From CAWCQC01 sp963819905 (GTDB taxonomy: Bacteria > Actinomycetota > Thermoleophilia > Gaiellales > Gaiellaceae), in the NCBI GenBank assembly GCA_963819905.1, contig CAWFXP010000009.1:186001-250000 (forward strand): a stretch of DNA of 64,000 bases, given 5' to 3'. Below the pieces are notes generated by a model, which worked only from the letters and a program-made list of their open reading frames with translations, had not been told where the DNA came from and did no database searches. Below are positions 32,797 to 42,516 of this stretch, piece by piece (position 1 is the stretch's first letter; each line of letters begins with the position of its first letter). The translations under genes were made by a program, and so were the position numbers.

Positions 32797-33596
32797 GAGG
32801 GAGCACGCATTCTAGCCGCGGCCCCGTCGACGCCGAGGACGGCGGTCTCCGGAACCTCGATCCGAACGTATCCGAGCGCGACCACGCCGCCGTCGGCGCG
32901 CGCAGCGCTCGTGACCCGACCGACCCTCTTGCCCTCGTGAACGATCTCGGCGTCCCTCTCCGGCAGCTCCGTGGACTCGATCTGCAGCACCCGCAGTGCC
33001 CGGTTCGCGTGGCCGCGGTAGTGGAGGCGGGCCACCGGCTCCTGGCCCGGGTAGCAGCCCTTCGAGAAGCTGACTGCGCGGTCGGTCAGCCCGGCCTCTG
33101 CGGGAAGCACCCGCTCGTCGAGATCCCTGCCCGCGAGCGGTGTACCGGCCTCGATTCGCAGCCGCTCGAGCTCGTCCGGCCCGGCCGTGAGCTCGAGGTC
33201 GACGTCGAGGACCTCCCAGCCGGGTACCCCGTAGTCGGCCGTCGGGATCGCGACCGCAGCGGGCGGCGGCGTCGCGCCGGCGCCGAGCACGACCGTCGCT
33301 GTGTGCTCCTCGCTCTCGATCGCACAGCGTGCTGCGAACCGCGTCCGCAGGAGCTCGCTCCTGACGACGTCTCCGAGGCCGGGCTCGGTCAGAAGGAGGA
33401 AGTCCTCCGGCCCGCGGCGCAGGACGCGCAGGACGGCGATCACCCGCCCCTTCGCCGTCAGGAGAAGCGCGTCGCAGGCGTCGCCCTCCTCCAGCGCGAG
33501 GACGTCGTTCGAGACCATGCGGTTGAGGTAGTCGGCGGCCTGCGGGCCCTCGACGCGCACGAAGTCCCGCGGGCGCTCGGCGGTAACGATCGGCAT
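32787..33596 (-). CDS. ygfZ: Folate-binding YgfZ/GcvT-like protein
   Basis: 269 aa from ATG 33596. The YgfZ signature SKGCYPGQEPVARLHYRG is intact, with the N-terminal block VRVEGPQAADYLNRMVSNDV. YgfZ helps assemble or repair Fe-S clusters in a folate-dependent way. The stop TAG (32787-32789) is formed by positions U8-A9-G10 of the downstream tRNA-Arg, so mRNA processing at the tRNA 5' end would remove the stop codon. A TAGACT hexamer 7 nt upstream indicates a leaderless start. Confidence 0.92.
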   Translation of the reverse strand: MPIVTAERPRDFVRVEGPQAADYLNRMVSNDVLALEEGDACDALLLTAKGRVIAVLRVLRRGPEDFLLLTEPGLGDVVRSELLRTRFAARCAIESEEHTATVVLGAGATPPPAAVAIPTADYGVPGWEVLDVDLELTAGPDELERLRIEAGTPLAGRDLDERVLPAEAGLTDRAVSFSKGCYPGQEPVARLHYRGHANRALRVLQIESTELPERDAEIVHEGKRVGRVTSAARADGGVVALGYVRIEVPETAVLGVDGAAARMRAPSRP

Positions 33597-33603
33597 GCTC
33601 TCC

Positions 33604-33609
33604 AGTCTA
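33604..33609 (-). promoter_or_regulatory. Leaderless -10 hexamer TAGACT for ygfZ and tRNA-Arg
   Basis: TAGACT ends 7 nt before ATG 33596. It may also drive the downstream tRNA. Confidence 0.6.
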
Positions 33610-33674
33610 GGGAGACATGTTCGGATCGAGGCGGGAACGGAAAGCCCGAATCGTGATCCTGCCGGCCGCGCGGC

Positions 33675-33692
33675 GACAGGTCCCGCCCCTAC
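33675..33692. repeat. Palindromic repeat, half copy 3 (at the hydrolase stop)
   Basis: GACAGGTCCCGCCCCTAC matches the right part of copies 1 and 2 except for one base. The hydrolase stop codon TAG is made from the repeat's conserved CTAC (minus-strand GTAG). Confidence 0.55.
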
Positions 33693-35712
33693 ACGAGGTC
33701 GCGCGGGACGCTCAGCTCGCGCGTCCGGGCGAAGACCTGCTCGTCGCCTTCGTAGGCCTCGATCGCGTTCGTCGTGTGGAACGCCGCAGCGTCCGACCAC
33801 ATTGCGCTCCTCGCGATGACACGGGTTCGCCACTCCCCTCGGGCGAGCTCGACCGTGTGGTCGGTCTCGACGCGGGCCGAGAGCGGATCGCCCTCGACGA
33901 TGCGAAACGTCTCGCGGTAGGCCTCCATCATCTCCATGCCGGTCGGCAGGCGGTCGCGAGCGCCGCCGTAGGCGTAGGTCAGCACGACGTCCCCTGACGC
34001 GACGTCCCGGGCAACCGTCCGTGACGTGCTTCCCTCGGACAGCGATTCGACGGCGAGCGGCGGCGAGCACTCCGGCTCGCCGAAGGGCGCCGGCTCGTTG
34101 TCACCCGTCCGGGGCTCCCGGGCCGGAAGGCGCAGGACGCTTGCGCCGGTCAGCACCGAGAGGACGACGGGCTCGGACGACGGCCAGACCCAGGGCCAGT
34201 AGGTCGGCGACACGGCCAGGCGGAGGCGATGCCCCGGCAGAAACGCGTGGCCGGCTGCGTTCAGGCGAACCGTCACGTCGTAGCGCTCGCCGGGAACGAG
34301 AGGCGCGGGATGCTCGTGACTCTCGCGGTGCGTGAGGTTGAGCACGCCGGTCGAGACCAGCGTCGACTCGCCGGTCGGGGCGACGTCGCAGAGCCGGACG
34401 GCGACGAAGGCCGCCGGGCGGTCGGCCGCAAGCGCCAGCCTCGCCTCGGGGAAGCCGAGCAGCTCGAGTCGACTCTCGAGCGGCGACGAATCGAAGCAGA
34501 GCGAGAGACCGTCGTCGATCCTCTGGTCCGGCGGCAGATCCGAGGCATCTCCGTACGGGCACCAGAGCCCCGAGTCGAGCCCGCAGAGCTGCGAGCCGCG
34601 CACATGGAGCCAGATCTCGGGGCCGGGCGTCTCCGTCGAGCGTGCCGTCGCCGAGCGCGAAGGTCTGCGATGCGAGCGATTGCCGCACTCGGCGGCCACG
34701 ACTCCTCGGCCACCCAGCGTCCCGGGCGCTCCGCGTGGTGGGCCCGGCCGGGGACGGGATCCTGGATCCAGGCGCGCAGCATCGGCTCCTCGTCGATGCC
34801 GTTGTCGATGCCCTTCAGCCAGCGATCCCACCAGCGCACGCACTCCTGCAGGAAGCCGACCGCGGGACCCGGGAGCCCGTCGTGCGGGAAGCCGTGGGCC
34901 CACGGCCCGACGAGCCCCTTGCGCGGACCGGGCAGACCCTCGAGCAGCCGAAAGATCGCGTTCGTGTACCCATCGGCCCAGCCTCCCACCGCGTAGACGG
35001 GACACTCGACGGCGGCGAAGTCCTCGCAGACCGACCCGTGCTTCCAGTACGCGTCGCGGCGCTGGTGCGAGAGCCAGGCCTCGACGAACGGCGGCGTCTG
35101 CTCGAGCCGCTCGAGCCAGCGGTCGCGCCAGCCGTCACCGGCGTAGAGCGGGTCGGGCGGCGCCGCGTTCCAGACCAGCATCTGGGAGGCCCACGGCAGG
35201 GCGTCGATCGCCAGCACGCAGCCGCCGATGTAGTGGACGTCGTCGGCGTAGCGATCGTCCGTCGAGCAGAGGGTCATGATCGCCTTCAGCGCCGGGGGCC
35301 GCCGCGCGGCGACCTGGAGCGCGTTGAACCCGCCCCAGGAGATGCCGGTCATGCCGACGGCGCCGGTGCACCACGGCTGCTCCGCGATCCAGGCGATGAC
35401 GGCCTCGATGTCGTCCTGCTCCTGCGGCAGGTACTCGTCGAGGAGCACGCCGTCCGACGAGCCGCTGCCGCGGAGGTCGAGACGAACGACGGCGTAGCCG
35501 TGGCCGGCCACGTACGGGTGTTGCAGCGCGTCGCGCCGAGCCGTCCAGTCGTCCTTCCGGTAGGGAATCGCCTCGAGGACGGCCGGCACCGGATCCGCCT
35601 CCGCGTCCTCCGGGAGCCAGATTCGAACGGCCAGCCTGATCCCGTCGGGCATCGTGACCCAGTCGTTCTCGATCAGCCGGACCGGGCGCGGGAAGTCCTC
35701 GACGATGCGCAC
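33689..35712 (-). CDS. CocE/NonD-family hydrolase, twice frameshifted
   Basis: From GTG 35712 the N-terminal alpha/beta-hydrolase domain is complete: LDLRGSGSSDG, catalytic Ser in GMTGISWGGFNAL, and VGPWAHGFPHDG with the catalytic His. The frame fails after PSAAIAR near 34660-34680. A second frame carries SQTFALGDGTLDGDARP, and a third, after the G run 34619-34622, carries PGPEIWLHVRGSQLCGLDSG and the rest of the C-terminal jelly-roll. Two one-base deletions would restore one ~673-aa protein. CocE/NonD enzymes include X-Pro dipeptidyl peptidases and esterases. The neighbouring S66 peptidase and peptide transporter make a peptidase plausible. Confidence 0.78.
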
Positions 35713-35720
35713 GGGGCCGA

Positions 35721-35726
35721 AGTCTA
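35721..35726 (-). promoter_or_regulatory. Leaderless -10 hexamer TAGACT for the CocE-like gene
   Basis: TAGACT ends 8 nt before GTG 35712. Confidence 0.55.
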
Positions 35727-35775
35727 CGGGCGCCGCACGGCCGTGTTGACCCTGCGAACGGGCCGCGAATGCGGG

Positions 35776-35781
35776 TAGATT
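35776..35781 (+). promoter_or_regulatory. Leaderless -10 hexamer TAGATT for the S66 peptidase
   Basis: TAGATT ends 8 nt before ATG 35790, favouring that start over the in-frame ATG at 35769, which lies upstream of the hexamer. Confidence 0.55.
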
Positions 35782-35789
35782 CGCCGCCC

Positions 35790-36755
35790 ATGCCGGCCAA
35801 GGCGACGCGGTTCGGACGTCCGCTCCCCCCCGGCGGGACGATCGGCGTGCCGGCCCCTGCGACCCCGTACCACAACCGCTCCGAGGTCCTGCGCGGGGTC
35901 GAGTGGTGGGAGGCCCGCGGCTACCGGGTCAAGCTCTCCGAGGGGATCTACGCGCGCGACCACTGGGTGGCCGGCGACGCAGAGCTGCGGGCACGCGACC
36001 TCGAGGCGATGTTCGCCGACCCGGAGGTCGACGTCGTTCAGTGCGCCCGCGGCGGCTACGGGTCGGCCCAGCTGATTCCTCACCTCGACTTCGATCTGAT
36101 CGCGGCGAATCCGAAGCCGTTCGTCGGGTACTCCGACATCACGGCGCTCCACGTCGCGTTACGACAGAAGGCCGGGCTGGCGACGTTCTACGGCTACGGC
36201 CTGCACGGTGTCGGCGACCCCGAGACGACGCCCTTCACGCTGGAGCGCCTGCTCGCCGTCCTCGGGGGAGAGACGACCGGGCCGGTCCCGCGGAACCCCG
36301 ACGACCCCTACGTCCGGGCGATCACGCCGGGCAAAGTGACAGCGCCGCTCGTCGGCGGGTGCTTCTGGCTCCTGATGCAGACCATGGGCACGCCGTGGGA
36401 GTTCGACGCCGACGGGTGCATTCTCTTCTTCGAAGACACGGACGACCAGGCCTGGTACGTCGACGGCTTTCTCGTGCAGCTCGAGCAGGCCGGCAAACTC
36501 GCGGGCGTCGCAGGCGTCGTAGTGGGCGAGATGACCAACTGCGACTGGCCGCACCCCGGCTCGAACGACTTCCCACGCGTGAAGTCGATCGAGGACGTGC
36601 TCGAGGAGCGGCTGGGGCCGCTGGGCGTCCCGGTCATCCACAACCTCCCGCTCGGCCACGGCAAGCACCTCGCGACACTGCCGCTCGGGGTGACCGCCAC
36701 GCTGGACGCGGACGAGAGGACGCTGACGATAGACGAGCCGGCGCTCGAGGCATAG
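35790..36755 (+). CDS. S66-family LD-carboxypeptidase (MccF/LdcA-like)
   Basis: 321 aa from ATG 35790. The nucleophile Ser115 is in FVGYSDITALH; the Glu/His partners lie in LFFEDTDD and the C-terminal NLPLGHGKH. The family cleaves the L,D-bond of murein tetrapeptides (LdcA) or peptide-nucleotide amides (MccF). It is cytosolic, with no signal peptide. It precedes a peptide ABC transporter, so it probably acts on imported muropeptides or peptides. A hairpin (36760-36776) separates it from the binding-protein gene. Confidence 0.88.
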   Translation: MPAKATRFGRPLPPGGTIGVPAPATPYHNRSEVLRGVEWWEARGYRVKLSEGIYARDHWVAGDAELRARDLEAMFADPEVDVVQCARGGYGSAQLIPHLDFDLIAANPKPFVGYSDITALHVALRQKAGLATFYGYGLHGVGDPETTPFTLERLLAVLGGETTGPVPRNPDDPYVRAITPGKVTAPLVGGCFWLLMQTMGTPWEFDADGCILFFEDTDDQAWYVDGFLVQLEQAGKLAGVAGVVVGEMTNCDWPHPGSNDFPRVKSIEDVLEERLGPLGVPVIHNLPLGHGKHLATLPLGVTATLDADERTLTIDEPALEA

Positions 36756-36759
36756 GATC

Positions 36760-36776
36760 GCGGCCCGGGGAGGCCG
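36760..36776 (+). terminator. Hairpin between S66 peptidase and transporter genes
   Basis: GCGGCCCGGGGAGGCCGC-type inverted repeat (stem GCGGCC/GGCCGC) starting 5 nt after the peptidase stop. The same sequence recurs at 52663-52680. It probably terminates or attenuates transcription between peptidase and transporter. Confidence 0.6.
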
Positions 36777-36794
36777 CGAGGAAGGAGAGGGCAG

Positions 36795-38570
36795 ATGAGG
36801 ATCCGACTACTGGCGATCGTGGCGTTCGCGGCTCTGGTCGCCGTCCTGGCGACCGGCTGTGGGGGAGGCTCCGGCGGAGGCGGCGACGAGGCGCCTCCGG
36901 CCGAGACCGGCGCGGCGGGCGAGACGCAGGGGGGCGAGGCGCCTGCCGGCGAGATCAAGAAAGGCGGAATCCTCCGGATCGGGACGATCGACTACATCGA
37001 CTCGTTCAACCCGTACAACTACATCGAGGCGCAGGCGACGAACGCGTTCATCATGCTCTACCCGCAGCTCGTCCAGTACGGACTGAAGGAGGACGGCGAG
37101 GGCATCGAGATCGTCGGCGACTGGGCGAGCTCATGGGAGACGTCGGCCGACGGCAAGGACTGGACGTTCGAGCTGATACCGGGTGCGCAGTGGTCGGACG
37201 GCACGCCGATGACGGCCGAAGACGCAGCCTGGACGATCAACACGACCGTGAAGTACGCGGACGGCCCGACCGCCGTGCAGGCGCCCGGGCTCGCGCACGT
37301 GATCGACGCAGAGGCGACGAGCGACACGACGCTCGTCATCCACTACGAGCAGCCCGTCGGCAACACCCTCGAGCAGCTCGAGCAGTTCTTCATCCTGCCG
37401 CGCCACGTCTGGGAGCCGCTCGTCGGAACGGACGGCAAGGGGCTGAAGACGTTCAAGCCCGAGCAGAACATGCCGATCGTCTCGGGCGGCGCGTTCACGC
37501 TCAAGGAGTACGAGCGCAAGGGTACGACGGTCTTCCTCGCCGATCCGAACTACTACGGGACGCCGGCGAACGTCGAGGCCGTGACTCTCACCTACTTCAC
37601 GAACGCCGACTCGATGGCGTCGGAGCTCCGCGCCGGGAATCTCGACTGGGTCGACCAGGTTCCCTTCAACGCGGTCGACGTCCTCAAGGAGGACGAGAAC
37701 CTGGTCGTGCAGGAGGTACCGGGCGCCGAGACGACCAACATCACCTGGAACTCGAATCCGCTCAAGCCGCAGAACCGAGAGCTCCTCGACCCGCAGGTGA
37801 AGAAGGCGCTGTCGATGTGCGTCGACCGCGAGCGCATCATCGAGGTGGTCTTCAACGGCTACGCGACGCTCGTCGAGAGCCTCGTCGGCCACATCACGGG
37901 TGACATGGAGAACCCGAACCTGGGGCCGCTCGAGTACGACTGCGCGGCGGGCAACCAGATGCTCGACGAGCTCGGCTACACCCGCGGTTCGGACGGCATC
38001 CGGGTCGCGCCGGCCACCACCGGCGAGTACGCGCAGGAGGCGCACCCGATGGTGTACGAGATCGTCACGCCGACCTCCACCGACTTCAACGTCGACCGGT
38101 CGTTCGAGGTCGTTCGCGACGGCTTCGCCGAAGCCGGGGTGACAGTGACGCAGAAGGTCGGGGGCGATTCGACCGCCACCTACGCGATCGAGACCGGCGA
38201 CGACTGCGATCCTGCGGCGTCGACCGGGTACACCGGTTGGGACATCGCGATGTGGGACTGGGTCGGCTATATCGATCCCGACTTCATGCTCTCGGTCGTG
38301 ACCAAGGGCCAGTGGTGCTCGTGGAGCGACACCGGCTGGGACAACCCGGAGTACGACGAGCTCTACTCGAAGCAGGGCACGACGGTCGACCGCGAGGAGC
38401 GCAAGCAGATCGTCTGGGAGATGCAGCAGATGATCTACGACGAGTTCCTCTACACGCAGCTGACGAACCACGTCGCGCTCGCGGCGCACACCAAGAACTG
38501 GACCGGCATCCACATCGACCTTGCCGGATACGGGAAGGAGTACTGGACGCTGCCGGGGATGATCGAGTAA
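36795..38570 (+). CDS. Peptide ABC transporter substrate-binding lipoprotein (family 5)
   Basis: 591 aa. A lipoprotein signal (LVAVLATGCGGGSGG, lipidated Cys22) is followed by a Gly/Glu-rich linker, then the family 5 (OppA/DppA) fold beginning GGILRIGTIDYIDSFNPYN. Later blocks such as WSDGTPMTAEDAAWTIN and KKALSMCVDRERIIEVVFNG are standard. It captures peptides or related solutes outside the membrane. The start ATG has a GAAGGAGAGG Shine-Dalgarno. It heads an operon of binding protein, two permeases, two ATPases and an MFS gene. Confidence 0.92.
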   Translation: MRIRLLAIVAFAALVAVLATGCGGGSGGGGDEAPPAETGAAGETQGGEAPAGEIKKGGILRIGTIDYIDSFNPYNYIEAQATNAFIMLYPQLVQYGLKEDGEGIEIVGDWASSWETSADGKDWTFELIPGAQWSDGTPMTAEDAAWTINTTVKYADGPTAVQAPGLAHVIDAEATSDTTLVIHYEQPVGNTLEQLEQFFILPRHVWEPLVGTDGKGLKTFKPEQNMPIVSGGAFTLKEYERKGTTVFLADPNYYGTPANVEAVTLTYFTNADSMASELRAGNLDWVDQVPFNAVDVLKEDENLVVQEVPGAETTNITWNSNPLKPQNRELLDPQVKKALSMCVDRERIIEVVFNGYATLVESLVGHITGDMENPNLGPLEYDCAAGNQMLDELGYTRGSDGIRVAPATTGEYAQEAHPMVYEIVTPTSTDFNVDRSFEVVRDGFAEAGVTVTQKVGGDSTATYAIETGDDCDPAASTGYTGWDIAMWDWVGYIDPDFMLSVVTKGQWCSWSDTGWDNPEYDELYSKQGTTVDREERKQIVWEMQQMIYDEFLYTQLTNHVALAAHTKNWTGIHIDLAGYGKEYWTLPGMIE

Positions 38571-38607
38571 CCGGCGGAAGCCGACGAGGAACGAGCGAGC
38601 GCGACCC

Positions 38608-39582
38608 GTGAGAGGAGCCGACTACATCCTCAAGCGGGTCGCGTTCGCGCTCGTGACCGTCGTCGTCGCGATCACCCTCAACTTCGTCCTCTTCCGTGCG
38701 ATACCCGGCGACGCGGTCTCGGCGCTTCGCTGCCGCCAGTGCACCCAGGCCTTCAAGGACTACCAGCGCGAGCAGCTCGGCCTCGACAAGTCGACCTGGG
38801 ACCAGTACTGGATCTACGTCGGGAACCTGCTCCAGGGCGACCTCGGCAACTCGCTGCGCAACGAGCAGGCGGTGACGACCCTGCTCTGGGACCCGCTCAA
38901 GAACACGCTGCCGATGATCGCGCTCGGGACGATTTTCGCCGCCATCCTCGGAATCGGCGTGGGCGTGATCTCCGCCTGGCGGCGCGGCACTCTCGTCGAC
39001 AAGGGCGGCCTCTACACCGGGCTCGGGTTCTTCTCGATGCCGCCGCAGTGGCTCGGCCTGCTGATGGTCCTGTTCGTCGCCGGCGCCGTCGGCTTACCCA
39101 CGTCCGGGATCGAGGATCCAACCCTCGGCGTGCTCGAGGACGCATCGACCTGGGACGTCTTCGTCGACCGCCTGAAACACATGATCCTGCCGGCGCTCAC
39201 GCTCGGGCTGGTGCTCTACGGTGAGTACGCCCTCATCACCCGGTCGGCGATGATCGAGACGCTCGGGCAGGACTACGTGCTGACGGCCCGCGCCAAAGGG
39301 CTTCGCAACTACTCGATCGTCTGGCGTCACGGCCTGCGAACCGCGCTGCTGCCGATCGTCACCCTGATCGCCCTCTCTATCGGCCTGATCATCGGCGGCT
39401 CGATCACGATCGAGTACGTCTTCTCCTACCCGGGCATCGGCCTCGAGACCGTCGAGGCGATCGACCAGCGCGACTTCACCCTGCTCCAGGCGATCTTCCT
39501 GCTCCTGACGCTGTCCGTCATTCTCTTCAACCTGATCGCCGACCTCCTCTACTTCAAGCTCGACCCGCGGGTGACGACGTGA
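38608..39582 (+). CDS. Peptide ABC transporter permease 1 (DppB/OppB-like)
   Basis: 324 aa from GTG 38608. Six membrane spans and the EAA loop (TARAKGLRNYSIVWRHGLRTALLPIV) are typical of BPD_transp_1 permeases. It has an odd CRQC pair in the first periplasmic loop (near residues 36-39) that may form a disulfide. The stop overlaps the next gene's GTG start by 4 nt. Confidence 0.92.
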   Translation: MRGADYILKRVAFALVTVVVAITLNFVLFRAIPGDAVSALRCRQCTQAFKDYQREQLGLDKSTWDQYWIYVGNLLQGDLGNSLRNEQAVTTLLWDPLKNTLPMIALGTIFAAILGIGVGVISAWRRGTLVDKGGLYTGLGFFSMPPQWLGLLMVLFVAGAVGLPTSGIEDPTLGVLEDASTWDVFVDRLKHMILPALTLGLVLYGEYALITRSAMIETLGQDYVLTARAKGLRNYSIVWRHGLRTALLPIVTLIALSIGLIIGGSITIEYVFSYPGIGLETVEAIDQRDFTLLQAIFLLLTLSVILFNLIADLLYFKLDPRVTT

Positions 39583-40544
39583 GCCACTCCGCCCCAACGC
39601 CTTTCACGGAAGACGCGACCGTAGGCGCGCCCGCCGTCACCGCGACCTCCCGCCCGGGAACCTTCCGGCTCATGATCGGCCAGAAGCAGGCGATCGTCGG
39701 CTTCGTCATCCTGGCCGTCTTCGTCGTGATGGCGATCTTCGCGCCGCTCCTCGAGCCGTACGACCCGAACGCGAAGACCGGGGAGGTGTACGAGGCTCCG
39801 AACAGCTCACACGTCCTCGGCACCGACGATGCCGGCGCCGACATGCTCTCCCTGATCATCGACGGCTCGCGGGTGTCTCTGATCGTCGGCTTCGCGGCGG
39901 CGCTGGTGGCGACGGTGATCGGAGGCGTGATCGGACTGATGTCCGGCTACTTCGGCGGCAAGACCGACGTCACGCTCATGCGCATCACCGACTACTTCAT
40001 CGTCATACCGGACGTCCCGCTCATGATCGTCGTCGCGGCGTTGTTCGGGCGCTCGCTCCTGAACATCATCCTCATCATCGGAGCGATCTACTGGACGACG
40101 ACGGCCCGCGTCATCCGAGCGCAGGTCAAGACCGTCCGCGAGCACGTCTACGTCAAGCGGGCGAAGTCGATCGGCGCCGGGAACACGCGCATCATCCGCC
40201 ACCATGTCCTCCCCCAGGTCATGCCCCTCGTCATCGCCAACGCGGTGCTGCTCGCCGCCTACGCGATCTTCGCCGAGACGTTCATCACCTTCCTCGGCCT
40301 CGGCGACCCGAGCAACATCTCCTGGGGAGGGCTGATCGAGAATGCGTTCGCCGGTGACGCCGTCCTCAACGATGCCTGGTGGGCGATCATCCCGCCGGGC
40401 GTCTGCGTCACCCTGGTCATCCTGGCCTGCACGATGATCGGCCAGGCCATGGAGGACGCCCTCAACCCGCGCCTGCGCGTCGGTCACCTCGCGGTCAAGC
40501 GCTTCCGCGTCCGGCCGCTCGAGGGGAGGCTCGACTCGGAATGA
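39579..40544 (+). CDS. Peptide ABC transporter permease 2 (DppC/OppC-like)
   Basis: 321 aa. The OppC N-terminal pattern (PLLEPYDPNAKTGEVYEAPN, then HVLGTDDAGADMLS) and the EAA loop KRAKSIGAGNTRIIRHHVLPQV are clear. It forms the heterodimeric channel with the preceding permease. The stop overlaps the next ATG by 4 nt. Confidence 0.92.
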   Translation: MSHSAPTPFTEDATVGAPAVTATSRPGTFRLMIGQKQAIVGFVILAVFVVMAIFAPLLEPYDPNAKTGEVYEAPNSSHVLGTDDAGADMLSLIIDGSRVSLIVGFAAALVATVIGGVIGLMSGYFGGKTDVTLMRITDYFIVIPDVPLMIVVAALFGRSLLNIILIIGAIYWTTTARVIRAQVKTVREHVYVKRAKSIGAGNTRIIRHHVLPQVMPLVIANAVLLAAYAIFAETFITFLGLGDPSNISWGGLIENAFAGDAVLNDAWWAIIPPGVCVTLVILACTMIGQAMEDALNPRLRVGHLAVKRFRVRPLEGRLDSE

Positions 40545-41518
40545 CGGAGCCCGTTCTCGAGGTCGAGGACCTCCACGTCTGGTTCGAGCTCGAGAGCGGC
40601 CGCGAGCTGCATGCCGTCCAGGGCGTGAGCTTCGAGCTCCGTGATGGCGAGCGGCTCGGGCTCGTCGGAGAATCCGGCTGTGGCAAGACGACGACGATCC
40701 TCGCGATCATGGGGCTTCTGCCCGCGTCGGCCAGCGTTGCCGGCCGCGTCGTCTTTCGCGGTGAGAACATCCTCGAGCGCGGTGAGGAGACCGTGTCCGA
40801 GTACCGCTGGCGCGACATCTCCATGGTCTTCCAGGGCGCGATGAACGCGTTCAACCCGGTCAAGCGGATCGGTGACCAGATCACGGAGCCGATCAAGCTG
40901 CACCGGACGGCAGACTCGAAACAGACCGAGCGAAACGTCGGCGAGCTGCTCGAGTTCGTCGGCATCCCGGCCTCGCGCGCCCGCGACTTCCCGCACGAGT
41001 TCTCCGGAGGGATGCGGCAGCGCGCAGCGATCGCCATGGCGCTCGCCTGCAATCCCGCCGTCCTCCTCGCCGACGAGCCGACGACCGCCCTCGACGTGAT
41101 GGTGCAAGCCCAGATCCTCGAGCTCATGACGCGGCTGACGGACGGCCTCGGCCTGGCGCTGGTGCTCGTCACGCACGACCTCGCCGTCGTGTCGCAGACA
41201 TGCCACCGGGCGGCGGTCATGTACGCGGGCAAGATCGTCGAGAGCGGCGCGACCGAGCAGCTCTACCACGATCCGCGGCACCCGTACACGCGCCTGTTGT
41301 TCGCTGCGACGCCCGACCTCGCCGGCCAGGAGGAGGTCGCCTCGATTCCTGGTGCGCCGCCGAGGCTCGACCACGAGCTCGTCGGCTGCCCGTTCGCACC
41401 GCGCTGCGACCGCACGTTCGAGCCGTGCCCCACCGTCGAGCCGCGCCGGCTCACGATCTCGCCCGGTCACGAGGCGTCCTGTCACCTCAACGACCAGGCG
41501 GTCAAGGCAGCCTCGTGA
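40541..41518 (+). CDS. Peptide ABC transporter ATPase 1 (DppD/OppD-like)
   Basis: 325 aa from ATG 40541. Walker A GESGCGKTTT, signature FSGGMRQR, Walker B VLLADEPTTALD. The C-terminal GCPFAPRCDRTFEPC block is the oligopeptide-transporter C-terminal motif that holds a Cys-ligated [4Fe-4S] cluster in OppD-type ATPases. The GTG start of the next gene overlaps its stop. Confidence 0.93.
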   Translation: MTEPVLEVEDLHVWFELESGRELHAVQGVSFELRDGERLGLVGESGCGKTTTILAIMGLLPASASVAGRVVFRGENILERGEETVSEYRWRDISMVFQGAMNAFNPVKRIGDQITEPIKLHRTADSKQTERNVGELLEFVGIPASRARDFPHEFSGGMRQRAAIAMALACNPAVLLADEPTTALDVMVQAQILELMTRLTDGLGLALVLVTHDLAVVSQTCHRAAVMYAGKIVESGATEQLYHDPRHPYTRLLFAATPDLAGQEEVASIPGAPPRLDHELVGCPFAPRCDRTFEPCPTVEPRRLTISPGHEASCHLNDQAVKAAS

Positions 41519-42516
41519 GCACGGCCGCTCCGCTGCTCGAAGTCGAGGGCATCGTCACGCACTACTCCGCGTCGCGCGGGTTCGTCGGAGCGGTCACCCG
41601 CCAGCCGAAGCAGGCAGTGCGCGCGGTCGAAGGCGTGTCCTTCACCCTCCGCGAGGGGGAGATGCTGGCACTCGTGGGGGAGTCCGGCTGCGGGAAGACC
41701 ACGACGGCGCAAACCGTGATGCGGCTCGTCGATCCCGTCAGCGGCCGGGTCCGCTTCAAGGGCCAGGACATCACCGCGCTGAAGCCGGCGGAGCTTCGCC
41801 CTCTGCGCCGCCGCATGCAGATCATCTACCAGGATCCCTACGAGTCGCTCGACCCGCGCTTCCGGGTGCGGGACACGATCGAGGAGCCGCTGCTCGTCCA
41901 CGGGCTCGCCGGCAAGGGGGAGGAACGCGCCCGGAAGGTCGCGGATGCGCTCGTCCGAGCGGGACTGACCCCGCCCGAGCTCTTCCTCGACCGCTATCCA
42001 CACGAGCTGTCGGGCGGTCAGCGCCAGCGCGTGGCGATCGCGGCCGCCCTCGCGCTCGAGCCCGAGCTGCTCGTCGCGGACGAGCCCGTCTCGATGCTCG
42101 ACGTGTCGATCCGGGCCGGCATCCTGGCGTTGCTCGACAGCCTGCGGAAGTCGGGGCTCGGGATTCTCATGATCACGCACGACCTGTCGACCGCCGCGCA
42201 CTACGCAGATCGCATCGCGGTGATGTATCTCGGGCGGATCGTCGAGGAGGGGCCCGCCCTCGAGGTCGTCGGCAACCCTCGGCACCCGTACACGCAGGCG
42301 CTCATCTCGGTCGTGCCGAAGCCGGATCCACGAGACCGAACGACCGCGCAGATCCTGACCGGCGAGACGCCGAACCCGCTGAACGTCCCGCCCGGCTGCC
42401 GTTTCCATCCGCGCTGCCCCGAGGCTTTCGAGCGCTGTCCGGTAGACGATCCGGTGGAGCTCCTGCCGACCGGCTCGCGCGGTCACGGCGCCGCCTGCTG
42501 GCTGCTCGACGGTTGA
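41515..42516 (+). CDS. Peptide ABC transporter ATPase 2 (DppF/OppF-like)
   Basis: 333 aa from GTG 41515. Walker A GESGCGKTTT, signature LSGGQRQR, Walker B LLVADEPVSMLD, and the C-terminal GCRFHPRCPEAFERC Cys block. Pairs with the preceding ATPase. Its stop TGA overlaps the TTG start of the MFS gene, so the exporter is part of the same operon. Confidence 0.93.
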   Translation: MSTAAPLLEVEGIVTHYSASRGFVGAVTRQPKQAVRAVEGVSFTLREGEMLALVGESGCGKTTTAQTVMRLVDPVSGRVRFKGQDITALKPAELRPLRRRMQIIYQDPYESLDPRFRVRDTIEEPLLVHGLAGKGEERARKVADALVRAGLTPPELFLDRYPHELSGGQRQRVAIAAALALEPELLVADEPVSMLDVSIRAGILALLDSLRKSGLGILMITHDLSTAAHYADRIAVMYLGRIVEEGPALEVVGNPRHPYTQALISVVPKPDPRDRTTAQILTGETPNPLNVPPGCRFHPRCPEAFERCPVDDPVELLPTGSRGHGAACWLLDG

